This document shows positions 48,900-59,030 of a DNA stretch of 64,000 bases, one piece after another. The notes beneath the pieces are model-generated. The model was given only the letters and a program-made list of their open reading frames with translations. It had not been told where the DNA came from and did no database searches. Numbering within the stretch: position 1 is the stretch's first letter; the number at the start of each line of letters is the position of its first letter. This DNA comes from Gnetum montanum (Eukaryota > Streptophyta > Gnetopsida > Gnetales > Gnetaceae): assembly GCA_015680685.1 (NCBI GenBank), contig MNCI01014663.1, positions 61,093 to 125,092 on the forward strand. Reading direction: 5' to 3'. A program made the translations under genes and the position numbers.

Positions 48900-49800
48900 C
48901 AAACAAGAGCCCCTGGAACTCAAGTCCTTACTGGCCCACTTAGAATACACATTTTTGCAAAATGGGAAGCCTATAATTATCAATGCCACCCTTACTCCTA
49001 AATAGAAGAAAAAGTTGCTAAAGGTGGTGAAAAAATGGGATGCTGCATTTGCATGGTCATATCTTGAGTTAACTGGAGTTGATCCCAGGGTTTGCCAACA
49101 TCAGATCTATATTGATCCCTCCATGAAGCCACGGTGTCAACCACAAAGGCGGTTGAACCCCAAATTGAAGCAAGTTGTCAAAGATGAGATTGAGTAGTTG
49201 CTCAAAGTGGTATTCCATTGCTGATAGCAAATGGGTTAGCCCACTCGTTATTGTGCCAAAGAAGGGTGGCAAATGGAGGGTTTGTATAGATTTTCGATTA
49301 CTTAACATGGCTACCTTCAAGGATCACTTCCCACTCCCATTGGTGGACCAGGTGTTGGACACCATTGCAGGGCACCGTTATTATATCTTTTTGGATGATT
49401 ATAGTGGCTATAACCAAATCCAAATTGCATCAAAGGACCAGGCCAAAACCACTTTCACAAGTCTATTGGGGACTTTTGCATACAAGAAGATGCCTTTTGG
49501 CCTGTGTAATGCACCTTCCACCTTCCAACGCTTTGTCCTCAGCATCTTCTAGCAGTAGATTGGCAATGGGGTAGAGGTCTTCATGGATGACTTCTCTACC
49601 TATGGGGCCATGTTCGAGCAAGCCTTGGACCACCTTGAGCAAGTTCTGAAATGGTGTGTAGACACTAATCTATGGCTCAATTGGTAGAAAAGCCACTTAA
49701 TGGTCCAAGAAGGCATTGTGCTAGGGCATCGTATCTCACAGATAGGGATTAGCGTGGATCTTGAAAAGATTAAGGTCATCTAAGGAATTACCCAACAACC
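48900..49800 (+). pseudogene. Element E reverse transcriptase (degenerate, FMDD kept)
   Basis: Pre-RT spacer near 49015-49190 (WDAAFAWSYLELTGVDPRVC). RT blocks in 49175-49552: KWVSPLVIVPKKGGKWRVCIDFRLLN, FLDDYSGYNQIQI and KMPFGLCNAPSTFQRFVL. The active-site loop VFMDDFST at about 49580 is intact. A frameshift near 49200 and stops at QQ positions (TAGCAGTAG near 49550) disable it. Confidence 0.88.
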
Positions 49801-49919
49801 AAGCACCGTAAAAGATGTTTAGTCATTCCTTGGTCACATTAGTTACTATCAGTGCTTTATTGAAAATTTCTTGAAGATCGTCAAGCTGTTGGTAGAACTC
49901 ACAAAGAAATATGCTTTGT

Positions 49920-50375
49920 TCATCTGGACCAAGGAATGTGAATTTACATTCTAATTACTTAAACAGAAACTCATAGAGACTCCAGTTCTATGGGCACTTG
50001 ATTGGTCCAGGCCCTTCCACATCATGATGGATGCATCCAATTATGCCCTGGGAGCCATGCTTACATAGTGTGATGATAAAAAACATCCATACTATATCCA
50101 CTGTGCAAGTCGTAGCATTGTGGGTGCTCAGCTTAACTACACCATCACTAAAAAGGAGTTGATGGCGGTAGTGTTCACCTTGGAAAAATTTTAACACTAT
50201 GTGCTCGGATACAAGATGTTCATGCATACTAACCATAGTGCTATTCGGTTCCTAATGAACAAACCAACGATGAGCCCCCGCATCATCCGGTGGCTAGTGA
50301 TTCTTCAAGAATTCGACCTCACCATGGTAGAACAGAAGGGGATTGAGAATGCGATTGCTTCCACTTATCTTGGTT
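49920..50375 (+). pseudogene. Element E RNase H (degenerate)
   Basis: MMDASNYALGAML, CASRSIVGAQLNYT, KKELMAVVFTLEKF, HTNHSAIRFLMNKP, IIRWLVILQEFDL. The Asp of the HMDHS motif kept in A is Asn here. A small deletion near 50350 shifts the frame at the end of the domain. Confidence 0.82.
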
Positions 50376-50639
50376 AAGATGGGATGACACAGCCCCTCTC
50401 TGACCAATTTCCAGATGAACTCCTCTTCCTGGGTGCAATCGATTTGCAGGTACCCAAAGCATCACCTTGGTTTAGCCACATCCTCACCTATCTTACAACT
50501 TAGGAGTTGCCTAAGGAGTGGGACCATCGGTAGAAATAATAGTTTCTCCATATGGCCAAGTGCTTCATGGAAATGAATGGCCACCTTTATAAGGTGTGCG
50601 TAGATGACTTGGTTTGATGGTGTGTCCTTAATGATGATA

Positions 50640-51640
50640 CACTGCGCATCCTAATGATGATACAATGGTTTGATGGTGTGTCCCTAATGACGATACAATG
50701 GTTTGCTTGCTCTTGTGAACGATGCCAAAGAGATGGTGGGATGAATGCACGGATGGAGGGACCTCAACAGTGGATCCAACCACTGGAGCCCTTTGACATT
50801 TGGGGCATCAACTTCATGGGGCCCATCACACCCCTGTCCAATGGAAAGGCATACATCATCGTAGCTACGGACTACTGCACAAAGTGGGCAGAGGCGGTTA
50901 CTGTCATTGACTGTTCTTCAAACACTGCCACATGATTTGTTCAACAGCAAATCGTCAATAGGTTTGGAGTGCAACATGCACTCATCTCGAACAATGGGAC
51001 TCATTTCATGGGTATCACTTTTTGAAAACTCATGAAACACTTGAGGGTCACCCATAAATTTACAACACCTTATCACCCCCAAGCCAACAGGCAGGCCGAA
51101 GTCAACAATAGGTAGATCACCAAGATCCTCATTCGAACTATTAGCAAATATAGGAGGGATTGGAGCACCAAACTTAACGATGCCCTCTAGGCCTATCGCT
51201 CCACTTGGAAACTTCCTGTAGGGTGCTCTCCCTATGAGTTAGTGTAAGGAAAGTTACCAAAAATTCCAATCTAGGTAGAACTCTAGACACTATCCATAGC
51301 TAGTGACTTAGGTCTTGACCTACCACTAGCACAACGTGAATGACTTATCAACCTAAGTGTGCTAGATGAGAATCGATTAGTGGCCCTGTCTTCAAATGAG
51401 ATCCACAAGGCCTACAACAAAAAATGTCACGATCTTAGGATTCAAAAGGTCACATTTAGATGTGGAGATAAGGTGTTGTATTGGAACCCCACACATGTAT
51501 CACAATTGACCAAGTTTCAAACACTATGGGAGGGACCTTACATCGTCTCCAAAACCTTTCCATTCGGGGCCTTGCTTATCCACAAACCTGAGGATCCCAC
51601 ACAGACATAGTTAGTCAACTGGAAGCAACTAAAACCTTTC
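50640..51640 (+). pseudogene. Element E integrase (degenerate)
   Basis: Only the second half of the zinc domain is clear (SCERCQRDGG, 50710-50740). The first half is replaced by a local tandem duplication (ATGATACAATGGTTTGATG-like units near 50630-50700). Core: WGINFMGPI and SNNGTHF each have Asn at a catalytic Asp, while the Glu position (NRQAEVNNR) is kept. RRDWSTKLNDAL, YRSTWKLPVG and SPYELV follow. C-terminal stretch 51359-51610 has LDENRLVALSSNEIHKAYN, DKVLYWNPTH and KFQTLWEGPYIV. Confidence 0.86.
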
Positions 51641-52352
51641 CATGAGCTCCACTTAACCAGTGCTACCACCTCATCATCACCGAGATAACCTCATTCCATC
51701 TTTTGCATCTCTTCCCTTCTGCCCAGTTGTGGGGAAGACTGTCTTCCATCCTGATTCATTCCACTACGCACCTCACTCTTTTTGGAATTTTTTGTTTTAC
51801 ACTTTTTTGTTTTTCAACATCGTTTATACGTTTTCCAATTCTTGCTAATTTTTATTTTTTTTAAATTATTTTTTCATTTCTATGTTGTTTATTTATGTGT
51901 ATGTGTGTGTTTCATTTCCAATTCATCGCTCATAAGCTGTCTTATTGTCATTAGGTTTGGTGCTGATGGTTTTCATTGCGATGGGTCCCTGGAAATAGCC
52001 ACTTATTTTACCTCGCTCCTACCCCTGCATGGTTGTTCTTGGTTTTGCGTCTACTTTCACCTCATAATATTGACAGTGAGTCCATGTCATCCACCCACTT
52101 ACCCACTCCATGGTTTTCCTACTCTTGGAAACATGCAACCCCTTTTAACTTAAAGACATTGTAATGAATGTGTAACTTGTGTAGTTCTTAGACTCAGGGA
52201 TGACCCAATGGTTTGAATTAGGTGTAACTTCAAGGGGAATGAAACATTCATCATCCTCTTCTACCCCTTGGGTGGTGGGAGTGCCCTTACGGATTTCTCC
52301 CCACTCCAAGTTCTGCTCTACAAGGAAGCTTCTTGGTAGTTTGACCTTACAT

Positions 52353-52419
52353 GGTGTGGTCCTCATCAAAAACAAAAAAGAAAAAAAGAAAAAAAAAACA
52401 TGAGGATTCAAAGCACACC
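52353..52419 (+). repeat. Hairpin 1 with A-rich loop
   Basis: Inner stem TCCTCAT/ATGAGGA, outer stem GGTGTG/CACACC, A/G-only loop of about 35 bases. Same layout as hairpin 2 and the one in element D. Confidence 0.65.
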
Positions 52420-52459
52420 CCTTGGTCAAATGCATGCACACAAGCATGGGTCTTTGTAT

Positions 52460-52530
52460 GGTGTGGTTCCCACATGATAAAAGAAAATACAAGAATAAAA
52501 TCTTAACCATGTGGGAATTCAAAGCACACC
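52460..52530 (+). repeat. Hairpin 2 with A-rich loop
   Basis: Inner stem TTCCCACATG (52467-52476) pairs perfectly with CATGTGGGAA (52508-52517). Outer GGTGTG (52460-52465) pairs with CACACC (52525-52530). Stem bases differ from hairpin 1 but pairing is kept. Confidence 0.7.
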
Positions 52531-53299
52531 CCTTAGATCGCCTCTCACGGGTCACAAGCACTAGTTATGGGACTTTTTTCATCCCCTCTAACTTAGTCCC
52601 ATTTCACTTTCTTCCTCTCACATTTGTTGGAGTGGTGGTTCTCTATGGGTGCATTCTTGTCCACTTGGGGGGGTGGACAAGCCTTCGCATGTTGCTGCGA
52701 TGTCACTGGATGTGGATGGTTTTGGGTCTGAACTCGGGCAAGGTCCTATTAGGTTACTTAATCAACTTCACATGGGGTTTCATGTGATCGATAATTGGAA
52801 TTCCAATCTCATTCCTCTCTCTTCACCCATTTCTCTCCATGACCCACCTCACTACTAGTCTTATGTTTTGATTATTTATCATGAATCCTTTGAACTTCTC
52901 TGGCCATTGTAGGTTCTCATGAATGGGCGAATTAACTTGCGATCATCATTCCTTAGCCCTGGGGCCCACGGACCCCAATGTTGGGGATATGTAAGGGCTA
53001 CGAAGGTTACTGCCTACTATGGGAAGGACCTACTTGCATATTCTCAGTGCTATTTGTTTGTCTTCCATCCTCTTGGTTGGTTGGTGGCTTGTTTCCATGT
53101 TATCCATTACTTGATTTCTTTCCTGCGGAGTACTTTCTCACCATGTTCTCCTACCTTTGACTCTTTTTCTAGCTCGACTTCCCTTCCTTTTGTCCTCAGC
53201 CGTGTTCTGGACCTCTCATGCTCTTCAACTACCCCAATTTGGCATTTTAACTTCATCTTTTCGAGTTTTTTCTGGGTTGGTCAATGTTGGTCAACAAGT

Positions 53300-53400
53300 A
53301 TGACCCCCTGCGTATACGGGGCCTTGTATATGTAGCCTTTTGCAGCCCCCTGTGTATACATGGCCCCGTCGATGCAACGCCCAATCCCTATATATACGCC
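53300..53400 (+). promoter_or_regulatory. Internal U3-like promoter module of element E
   Basis: CTGCGTATACGGGGCC (from 53308) matches CTGCGTATACACGGC in the LTR U3. GGCCCCGTCGATGCAACGCC (from 53362) matches GGCCCCGTTGACGCATCC in the LTR. CCTATATATACGCCC follows at about 53387, where the LTR has CCTATAAATAAGAGG. It lies about 420 bp before the aORF ATG. The match to its own subfamily U3 is direct. Promoter function is inferred. Confidence 0.6.
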
Positions 53401-53803
53401 CACTACACTTTAGATTTTCATCATTTTGCAAATAAATTGAGGGGAGATTTTGTCATTTTTTCTGCCTAACTTCTTCCCAAGCACCTACATTCCATCGCTT
53501 GTCCGCATCAACTAATCCTTGCCCTGTTGAGCACCCGGAGGTATGCTCTTAGTCTTGGGGGGTGAAGCCTATGTGTAATTAATTAATTAGTTAATTGATT
53601 AAGACTTCACACCTCTAAGGGAAGAAACGAAAACAACTGTTTAAACTCCAACTCATCCCTTGTTGTTTTTGGCTCTAACCCATGAATTAACACTCTGGGG
53701 GATTTAATGGAATGCCAGTGCCAACAACATAATTTAGTCGAACTAAGAAGGTGTATAAGGACCATTTTGAGCTACTTATGCATAGTCTAATGGGTGGTTA
53801 TGT

Positions 53804-53813
53804 TTGATTGCAG
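53804..53813 (+). promoter_or_regulatory. 3' splice-site-like sequence abutting the aORF ATG
   Basis: TTGATTGCAG ends exactly at the aORF ATG (53814). Element C has TTGATTGTAG at the same place. Suggests the aORF message is spliced. Confidence 0.45.
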
Positions 53814-56669
53814 ATGGCACCCAAACCAAGGCATCCAAGGGGCGAAGGACCATCACAACCGAGGGACATGCATCCACGAACAGGAACGGGACGAGGTGTG
53901 CAGCAACCAGAGCATGCGGAGGGCTCTCATGTAATTGGCCCCCTCTGCAAAGGACCTAACATGGATTCTATCCATCAGATTCCCAAAGAGAAGATTCCTG
54001 GTGAGTAATCGCAAGGGGATGAAACTCCGGGGATAGCACCACGGCTTGAGGTCACCCTAACCCAAGCACGTCTCGATGCTATCAAGCCACGAGAAGTGCA
54101 ACAGATGGTCCTACAAGAGCTAAATTTTGGACCATTTCTTGAAAATGCACCAGAATATGTGAGGCTCCAACTACAAAACTCTCCTATGTGGCCAATTATT
54201 ACAACTAGTGGTGAATGGTACCTAGGAGAGACCTATCTCTTCTGGATGAATCGACAACTGGGGTCTAGGGTAAGAATCAAAGACATTTATGTCTCTTACT
54301 CTATAGAGGTAATAATGCAAACTCTGGGGTTGCTAGAGACCAGAGCAGATGTGGCAAAGATCCCAAAATAAGCAAACCTTGAGGTAAAAGGGGAGTGGAT
54401 TAGGTGGTGCTATGGGATAGACTGCAAGGAGTTTAGCTTTCTAACCACTGCAGAGAGGGTGTATTCAAAGATTATGTCTTACCAGCTAAATCCAACAGTA
54501 AGACCCAGCAAAATCATGACCTACTCCACTCGTGCATGTGCCGCTCTAAGTGGGAAGTTTCCAATGAGTCTTCCACAGCTATTATTTTTGGAAATTGAGA
54601 AGAGGTTTTCCGAAAGTGAACATGGAAGACGAGCTCTCCCCTTTCCCTGCCTAATCAGAAAATTGTGCAAATAGGTAGGGATAACACACTATGCTAATGA
54701 TACAGTCTGACACGCCCTGATTGCCTCATGGTATGAAATGATGAAATATAGGATTCCTGCCACTACACAGATGGAGGAAGAGTAGCAACCACCTCTACCA
54801 CCTGCACAAAAAATAAGGTCGGGTTCGCAAACTATTGCAGAACACATCCACGAAATCTGACAATTGCTCTTGAGCCAACAAGAGCAATCTGGCAAGACTG
54901 GTAGAGGGGAAGATCCTTCGGTCTATCACCCTGCAATGAGCCACCTAGAGCAAGTGGCTTGATCAGTTAGTTTGCTAGAAAGAGTAGGGCTAATGTTCTC
55001 CGCCGCTTGAACACAAGTGCTAACAAGAATAGATCCTAGCATCTAAGAGGTAACAGTATCGACTCAATAGCTATTTCATAAAATTTTAGGGAATGTTGCT
55101 ACCTTCTCGGTACGCTTGGAAGATGGTGAAGGGGCGACAGTCCTGGTGATGCAGCACCAAGGATAGGAGATTACAACTGAAGTGGTTGCTGATACAATTG
55201 CTACAGTTCTTAATGCACCGATTATGCCTGTACCAAATGTACATGGGGTTCAAGATGTATAGGCATCTGCCGAAACTTCATGTAGTAGGATTGATGCAGC
55301 ACAACACGAAGAACTGTTGGATTGATTGGTGGGAACTGGGCAATCGGTTTTGGATGTCTTTGATCTTCCAGATAACATCACTACAACTTAGTCAAAGCTA
55401 CTTTCGATAAGGGGGAAGAGCCTCATTTTGGAAGGACAACTTGAAGTTGCTCAAGCCACTTGTCAACACTTGGCAACAGAAGTCGCCCAGTTAAGAACCC
55501 AACTTGCCAATCCAGCTCTTCTCAACTATGAGCTCATTAGAGATGAAGCTTTTCAACAGCTTTAGGTTAAACTTCAAATAGTTGAGGATGAGCGAGAGTC
55601 AGTGATCTTTGATAAGGCCTTGGAAAATGCTCAGACATATTATTTAGACAAGGACTTGACAGAGGTTCGCCAAGAGAACGTCAGGTTGACCACCGAGGTC
55701 CATTACCTACGTAATGTTGGTGTTAAAAATGAGCACATGAAAAATTTTATTCACAAACAGCAGGAAAAGCTAGCCAGGGTGAATGCTGATGTGAGAAGAT
55801 TGGCTACTGAGAACTAAAATCTATCTATGGAGGAGGTTTGAACTCTGCCACAAAAATCTGCCGTTGAAATTGCCACTTGGAAGAACAAGGCCCTGAAATT
55901 TGAAAAAGTTAAGAATCATTACAAGGACCAAGTGGGATTGCAAAAGGAGGTAAATGAAAAATAGATCCAAGTCACAAAGGCTAAAATGAACCAAGCACTC
56001 TAGCAGCTCTGAGAGGGAGGCAAGGTATGGCAACCTATCTTTGATGGGTTGAATGCCTATAATCAAGCTGAAATTCACCTCAAAGAGTTGTAGATTGAGG
56101 AAATGATAGAATATATGGAGCTTGCCAACCTTCTCTATGCAAACTTGGCTATGCTCATAGCTGGGAGACCGTGGTATGATTTGGAGAAGCAAGTGGCCCC
56201 CTCGTATTTTTTATACAAGGGCAAGTTCTAGGTACATAAAGTGACAAAGCAGAAATTGGAAATAGCAAACGCAAAACTTGAGGTTCTTCGCACGAGTTTT
56301 GAAGGACAACATGTAGTTGCGGAGAACTTGGCCTGTCGAATGAATGACTACTAGCAGCTACAGACATCAATCCAAGCATTCGATATCGAATGGAAATAGT
56401 TTGAAGCCTAGTTCATCAACTTGAAAGAACTCTTCCTAGTGTTGCCATGCCCTTGGGAGGTTCCAGTTCTAGCACACATTGGTGAAGCTGCATGGACGAT
56501 GAACTATCCTAGAAGCAAAGAGGAAAAAATCAGGGCCCTCTTGGAGGCTTTCCGATTGCCTCCAGAAGTTGCAGCTACTACAGGACAACCATCATTTGTG
56601 CCACCACCACCATATGGGCCAGAGGTTGGTGAAGGTTTGTCAGAACCACCGCCACGAGGGATGGTGTGA
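53814..56669 (+). pseudogene. Element E accessory ORF (aORF), about 950 codons, degenerate
   Basis: Starts MAPKPRHPRGEGPSQ at 53814. The N-terminal half contains ELNFGPFLENAPEYV, GEWYLGETYLFW, SYSIEVIMQTLGL, EWIRWCYGID, then LNPTVRPSK, RACAALSGKFPMSLPQL and FPCLIRKLC (to 54670). This last pattern resembles the putative plant transposon protein domain found near gypsy elements (from memory). The C-terminal half (55400-56400) is a long heptad-rich coiled coil (QENVRLTTEVHYLRN, QQEKLARVNADVRRLATEN). It closes with a Pro-rich tail to the stop at 56669. No transmembrane segment or signal peptide is apparent, so a classical envelope role is unsupported. Stops are scattered, many TAG at probable CAG sites. 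Confidence 0.72.
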
Positions 56670-56896
56670 CCTTCTCCAGCAATTTTTGCATCCTTCTACA
56701 TGGCAGAGAATCTAGGATTGGCAAGGTCTCCAATTTTATCTCTGAACACCACCATTTTTGTAATTTATCCTTTTCTGTACACTCGGGCACCTAGTAAAAT
56801 TGATGTTGTGTCATGTGTGTGTGTCAAGTCATGTGTGTTGTAAATAAAAGTCCATACCTTCCAAATTGTAGAGTAACTCGAGGAAAAGTTTTTACT
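56670..56896 (+). other. Element E 3' untranslated region
   Basis: Follows the aORF stop, with GTGTGTGTGTC-like repeats near 56815. No coding. Confidence 0.6.
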
Positions 56897-56910
56897 CAGT
56901 TGTGGGGGTA
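56897..56910 (+). other. Element E 3' polypurine tract
   Basis: CAGTTGTGGGGGTA ends at the LTR start TGATGAAG. Nearly identical to the internal tract at 51724. Confidence 0.8.
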
Positions 56911-57392
56911 TGATGAAGTGTCATTCTATTGATGTGTCGATGGGGCCATGTATATGCGGCCGCATTGACGCGGCTTGGTCAATGCGGCCCTGTCGACGCA
57001 TCCTTCCATGTGTCAACATGGCCCTGTTTACGTAGAGCCTATTTGAGCCTATAAATAAGAGGGCTCTTGCCTCTCTTAGGTACTTTTTTGTCAATTGTAG
57101 GGAAGCTCTTGTAGTTTGTTCCTGTGAGAGTTAGAATATTTTCCAAGTGCCCGCAGTAGGTGTAAGAAAGGTGTCTGACTCTTTATTTGAGCGCTGATGT
57201 ATTTGAGGCCATTGGTGTGAACGGCAATAAAGACGAGCTTTTCAATCATTCCTTGCAGCAATTGGACTTAGTTATTTAATGCATTTAATAGTTTAAATAT
57301 TTCTATGCTTGTATAGTTCTTAAGTTTATCCTATTATTATTTTAATTTCTATCGCTTGTTTATAGTTCATAGAAACCATAAGTACGACCATC
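56911..57392 (+). repeat. Element E 3' LTR, truncated
   Basis: Aligns with the first 480 bp or so of the 5' LTR, through U3 and the TATA box (GCCTATAAATAAGAGG near 57048) to AGTACGACC, then stops. The rest of the LTR is replaced by F-family sequence. Confidence 0.88.
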
Positions 57393-57435
57393 GGGATCGA
57401 AGGTGTTCTTCAAATAGGATTTAGGTGTTTGTTGG
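57393..57435 (-). repeat. Inverted fragment of an F-family LTR end
   Basis: On the minus strand this reads AACACCTAAATCCTATTTGA and onward, resembling GCACCTAAATCCTGTTTGAG near the 3' end of the F-family solo LTR (about 37166). It lies in opposite orientation to, and directly beside, F's LTR start at 57436. Confidence 0.5.
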
Positions 57436-58956
57436 TGTTGGCACATTTTGGCCATTTCATGGAACAAGTTGGCTTGATAAAATCTGCAAGTAAAAAAAAA
57501 AAAGAAATCTCTTTTCCAACTTCTTAAGAAAACTACCACAATTGTATTAGAGTGTAGGGTGGTATCCTTGGAATATCATAACAAGATGAAGAGTTTTCTA
57601 GCAAGTCCAGAAATCTTTGATGACATTTATTTCTTTTAATTATGGAGAGTTTATGACTCAGATTTTTAGAGCACAATAATGTTATGAGATACTGTGAAAA
57701 AGACATTTTAAGAATTTAAATTTCTAAGAGTAAAGGAAGAAAACTGGATTTTCAAAATCCAAATGAGGCAATCACAACCTTCAAAGGAAAAAGAGATGAG
57801 AATTGCATTGAAGATGCGAATGAGAAAATACAAGAAATTCAAGTAAAAATAGAAATTTCATGTGATGTAAACTTGTAAACTCAATTACTGCTAAGGTGGC
57901 AGAAAATAGTGTTTCAGATCCCTCAACGAAGCACAGTTCTCCTTGAGGTGAGTATAGATGCAGACGCAGATGCAGGAGTAGATGCTAGACTGTTCGTGGA
58001 TGCAGATGCAAACGTGGATGGACTATTTGGCAAAATGAAGGGTGCATTCTTGGCAGCAAAAAATACAGTGAACAAGGCCAAAGAGTTCATAACCAACCCA
58101 AGGTTGAGAAAATGTGAAGCATCCATGGTTGGGTTGGCTAAGAAGGTCACGGGTACGGCATTGGATATAAAGAAGCTCCAATTTTCGAAAGCGCCCAAGC
58201 ACATTGCAGATTTCATCCAAAATGGCAAAGTTTTTTTTTGTTGTGGAGATGAGAACAATGCTACAGTTTTGCTCCACCATTCATAGAAACGATATTCCTA
58301 ACAACAGCCCACAGAAGCAACTTTTCTGCTGTGGCGGCAGCAAGCAAGTTACAACAATAATGGAGCCTCATTCTCTAGAGAATTCCCTGTTTCTTGCTCA
58401 AGAAGTTTCCATCAAGGGTTACCAGGACATCTCAAGCCTTGCTGCAAAAATGATTAAAATCCAGAACCAGCAAGAGATCTAGCCACCAAAAAAATTTGCT
58501 AAGGCAAGAAAAGGCAGGAACCCAGAAATCATCAAAAAGATGGAGGCTGAGATTTATGCTAGCAGTGGAGGTAGGATCACAATAGTTGCCAAGTTTCAAA
58601 AACTTCAGGGATAAAAATACATACGGTGCAAGAGTCTAGCAAAGGCCAAAAAAATGGATGCCCAACTTGGACAGTTATGCAGAGGAAGCCAAATATTAGA
58701 ATACGACAGATTATGAAATCGTAGTTACAGAATGAATACGTGATACATGTGAATGCTCCGTTGTACGCTTGGCAACAAAAAGCATATACAAGTATTAAGT
58801 TTAGCACTATTGTTGATCGTATACATTCGATATGTCTTTTAAAAAAATTCTTATTATCATTGTGATTAAAGAAGAAAGGTGGTTATTCGTAATTGCTAAC
58901 TGCTACATCATTGGAAAATGAAATGGGACGACGTGGAAACCGCAGGTGGATCATGC
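57436..58956 (+). repeat. Element F left LTR (5' part)
   Basis: Starts TGTTGGCACATTTTGGCC and aligns with 61482-63001 at nearly the same length (1521 and 1520 bp). It stops at GGTGGATCATGC, where pol-derived sequence begins. Includes a 126-codon open frame at 57909-58286 shared with the right LTR. Confidence 0.75.
57909..58286 (+). pseudogene. Unrecognised open frame inside F left LTR
   Basis: Reads through an acidic Asp/Ala/Val repeat (DADADAGVDA, DADANVDG) and then GAFLAAKNTVNKAKEFI, VGLAKKVTGTALDIKKLQFSKAPKHI. The first ATG in frame is at 58036. The frame start is GTG at 57909, so the true start is unknown. The right-LTR copy (61994-62299) is open over the same region with mostly mild substitutions and a frameshift near its end. 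I do not recognise the family. It may be a captured exon of a host gene. Position inside a retrotransposon LTR makes expression uncertain. Confidence 0.35.
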
Positions 58957-59030
58957 TAATTGAACCTTCAATCAAGCGATTTCTAGCCCAAAATGAGATT
59001 GGATTAAAAAGAGGAAAATGACTTATAAAG
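58287..59030 (+). other. Rest of F left LTR and junction to pol
   Basis: No credible gene. 58287-58956 matches the right LTR. 58957-59030 is the deletion junction leading into the end of RNase H. Confidence 0.55.

Larger units (their letters stand above)
51641..53813 (+). other. Element E noncoding segment between integrase and aORF
   Basis: Contains a PPT-like tract (CAGTTGTGGGGA, 51724-51735), two hairpins with A-rich loops (52353-52419 and 52460-52530), a T-rich region (51775-51900), a block shared with D (52860-53030) and the U3-like module (53300-53400). Open frames here are short and not conserved in D. Confidence 0.7.
44627..57392 (+). mobile_element. Element E: best-preserved Athila-like element, 3' LTR truncated
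   Basis: 5' LTR, tRNA-Asp primer-binding site, gag, protease, RT, RNase H, integrase, noncoding segment with internal U3-like module, accessory ORF, 3' PPT and a 3' LTR broken at about 57392 by element F. Protease (DSG) and RT (FMDD) motifs are intact. Integrase has lost two catalytic Asp codons. The left flank is AAGGT (44622-44626). The right flank is not available. Confidence 0.92.

Noticed and set aside
51660-53470. Several 60-138-residue open frames in E's post-integrase region
   Set aside because: Overlapping, hydrophobic by T-richness and absent from the matching region of D. Treated as noncoding.
53814-56669. Calling the accessory ORF an envelope gene
   Set aside because: No signal peptide, transmembrane segment or cleavage motif is visible. 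The coiled coil alone is not enough.
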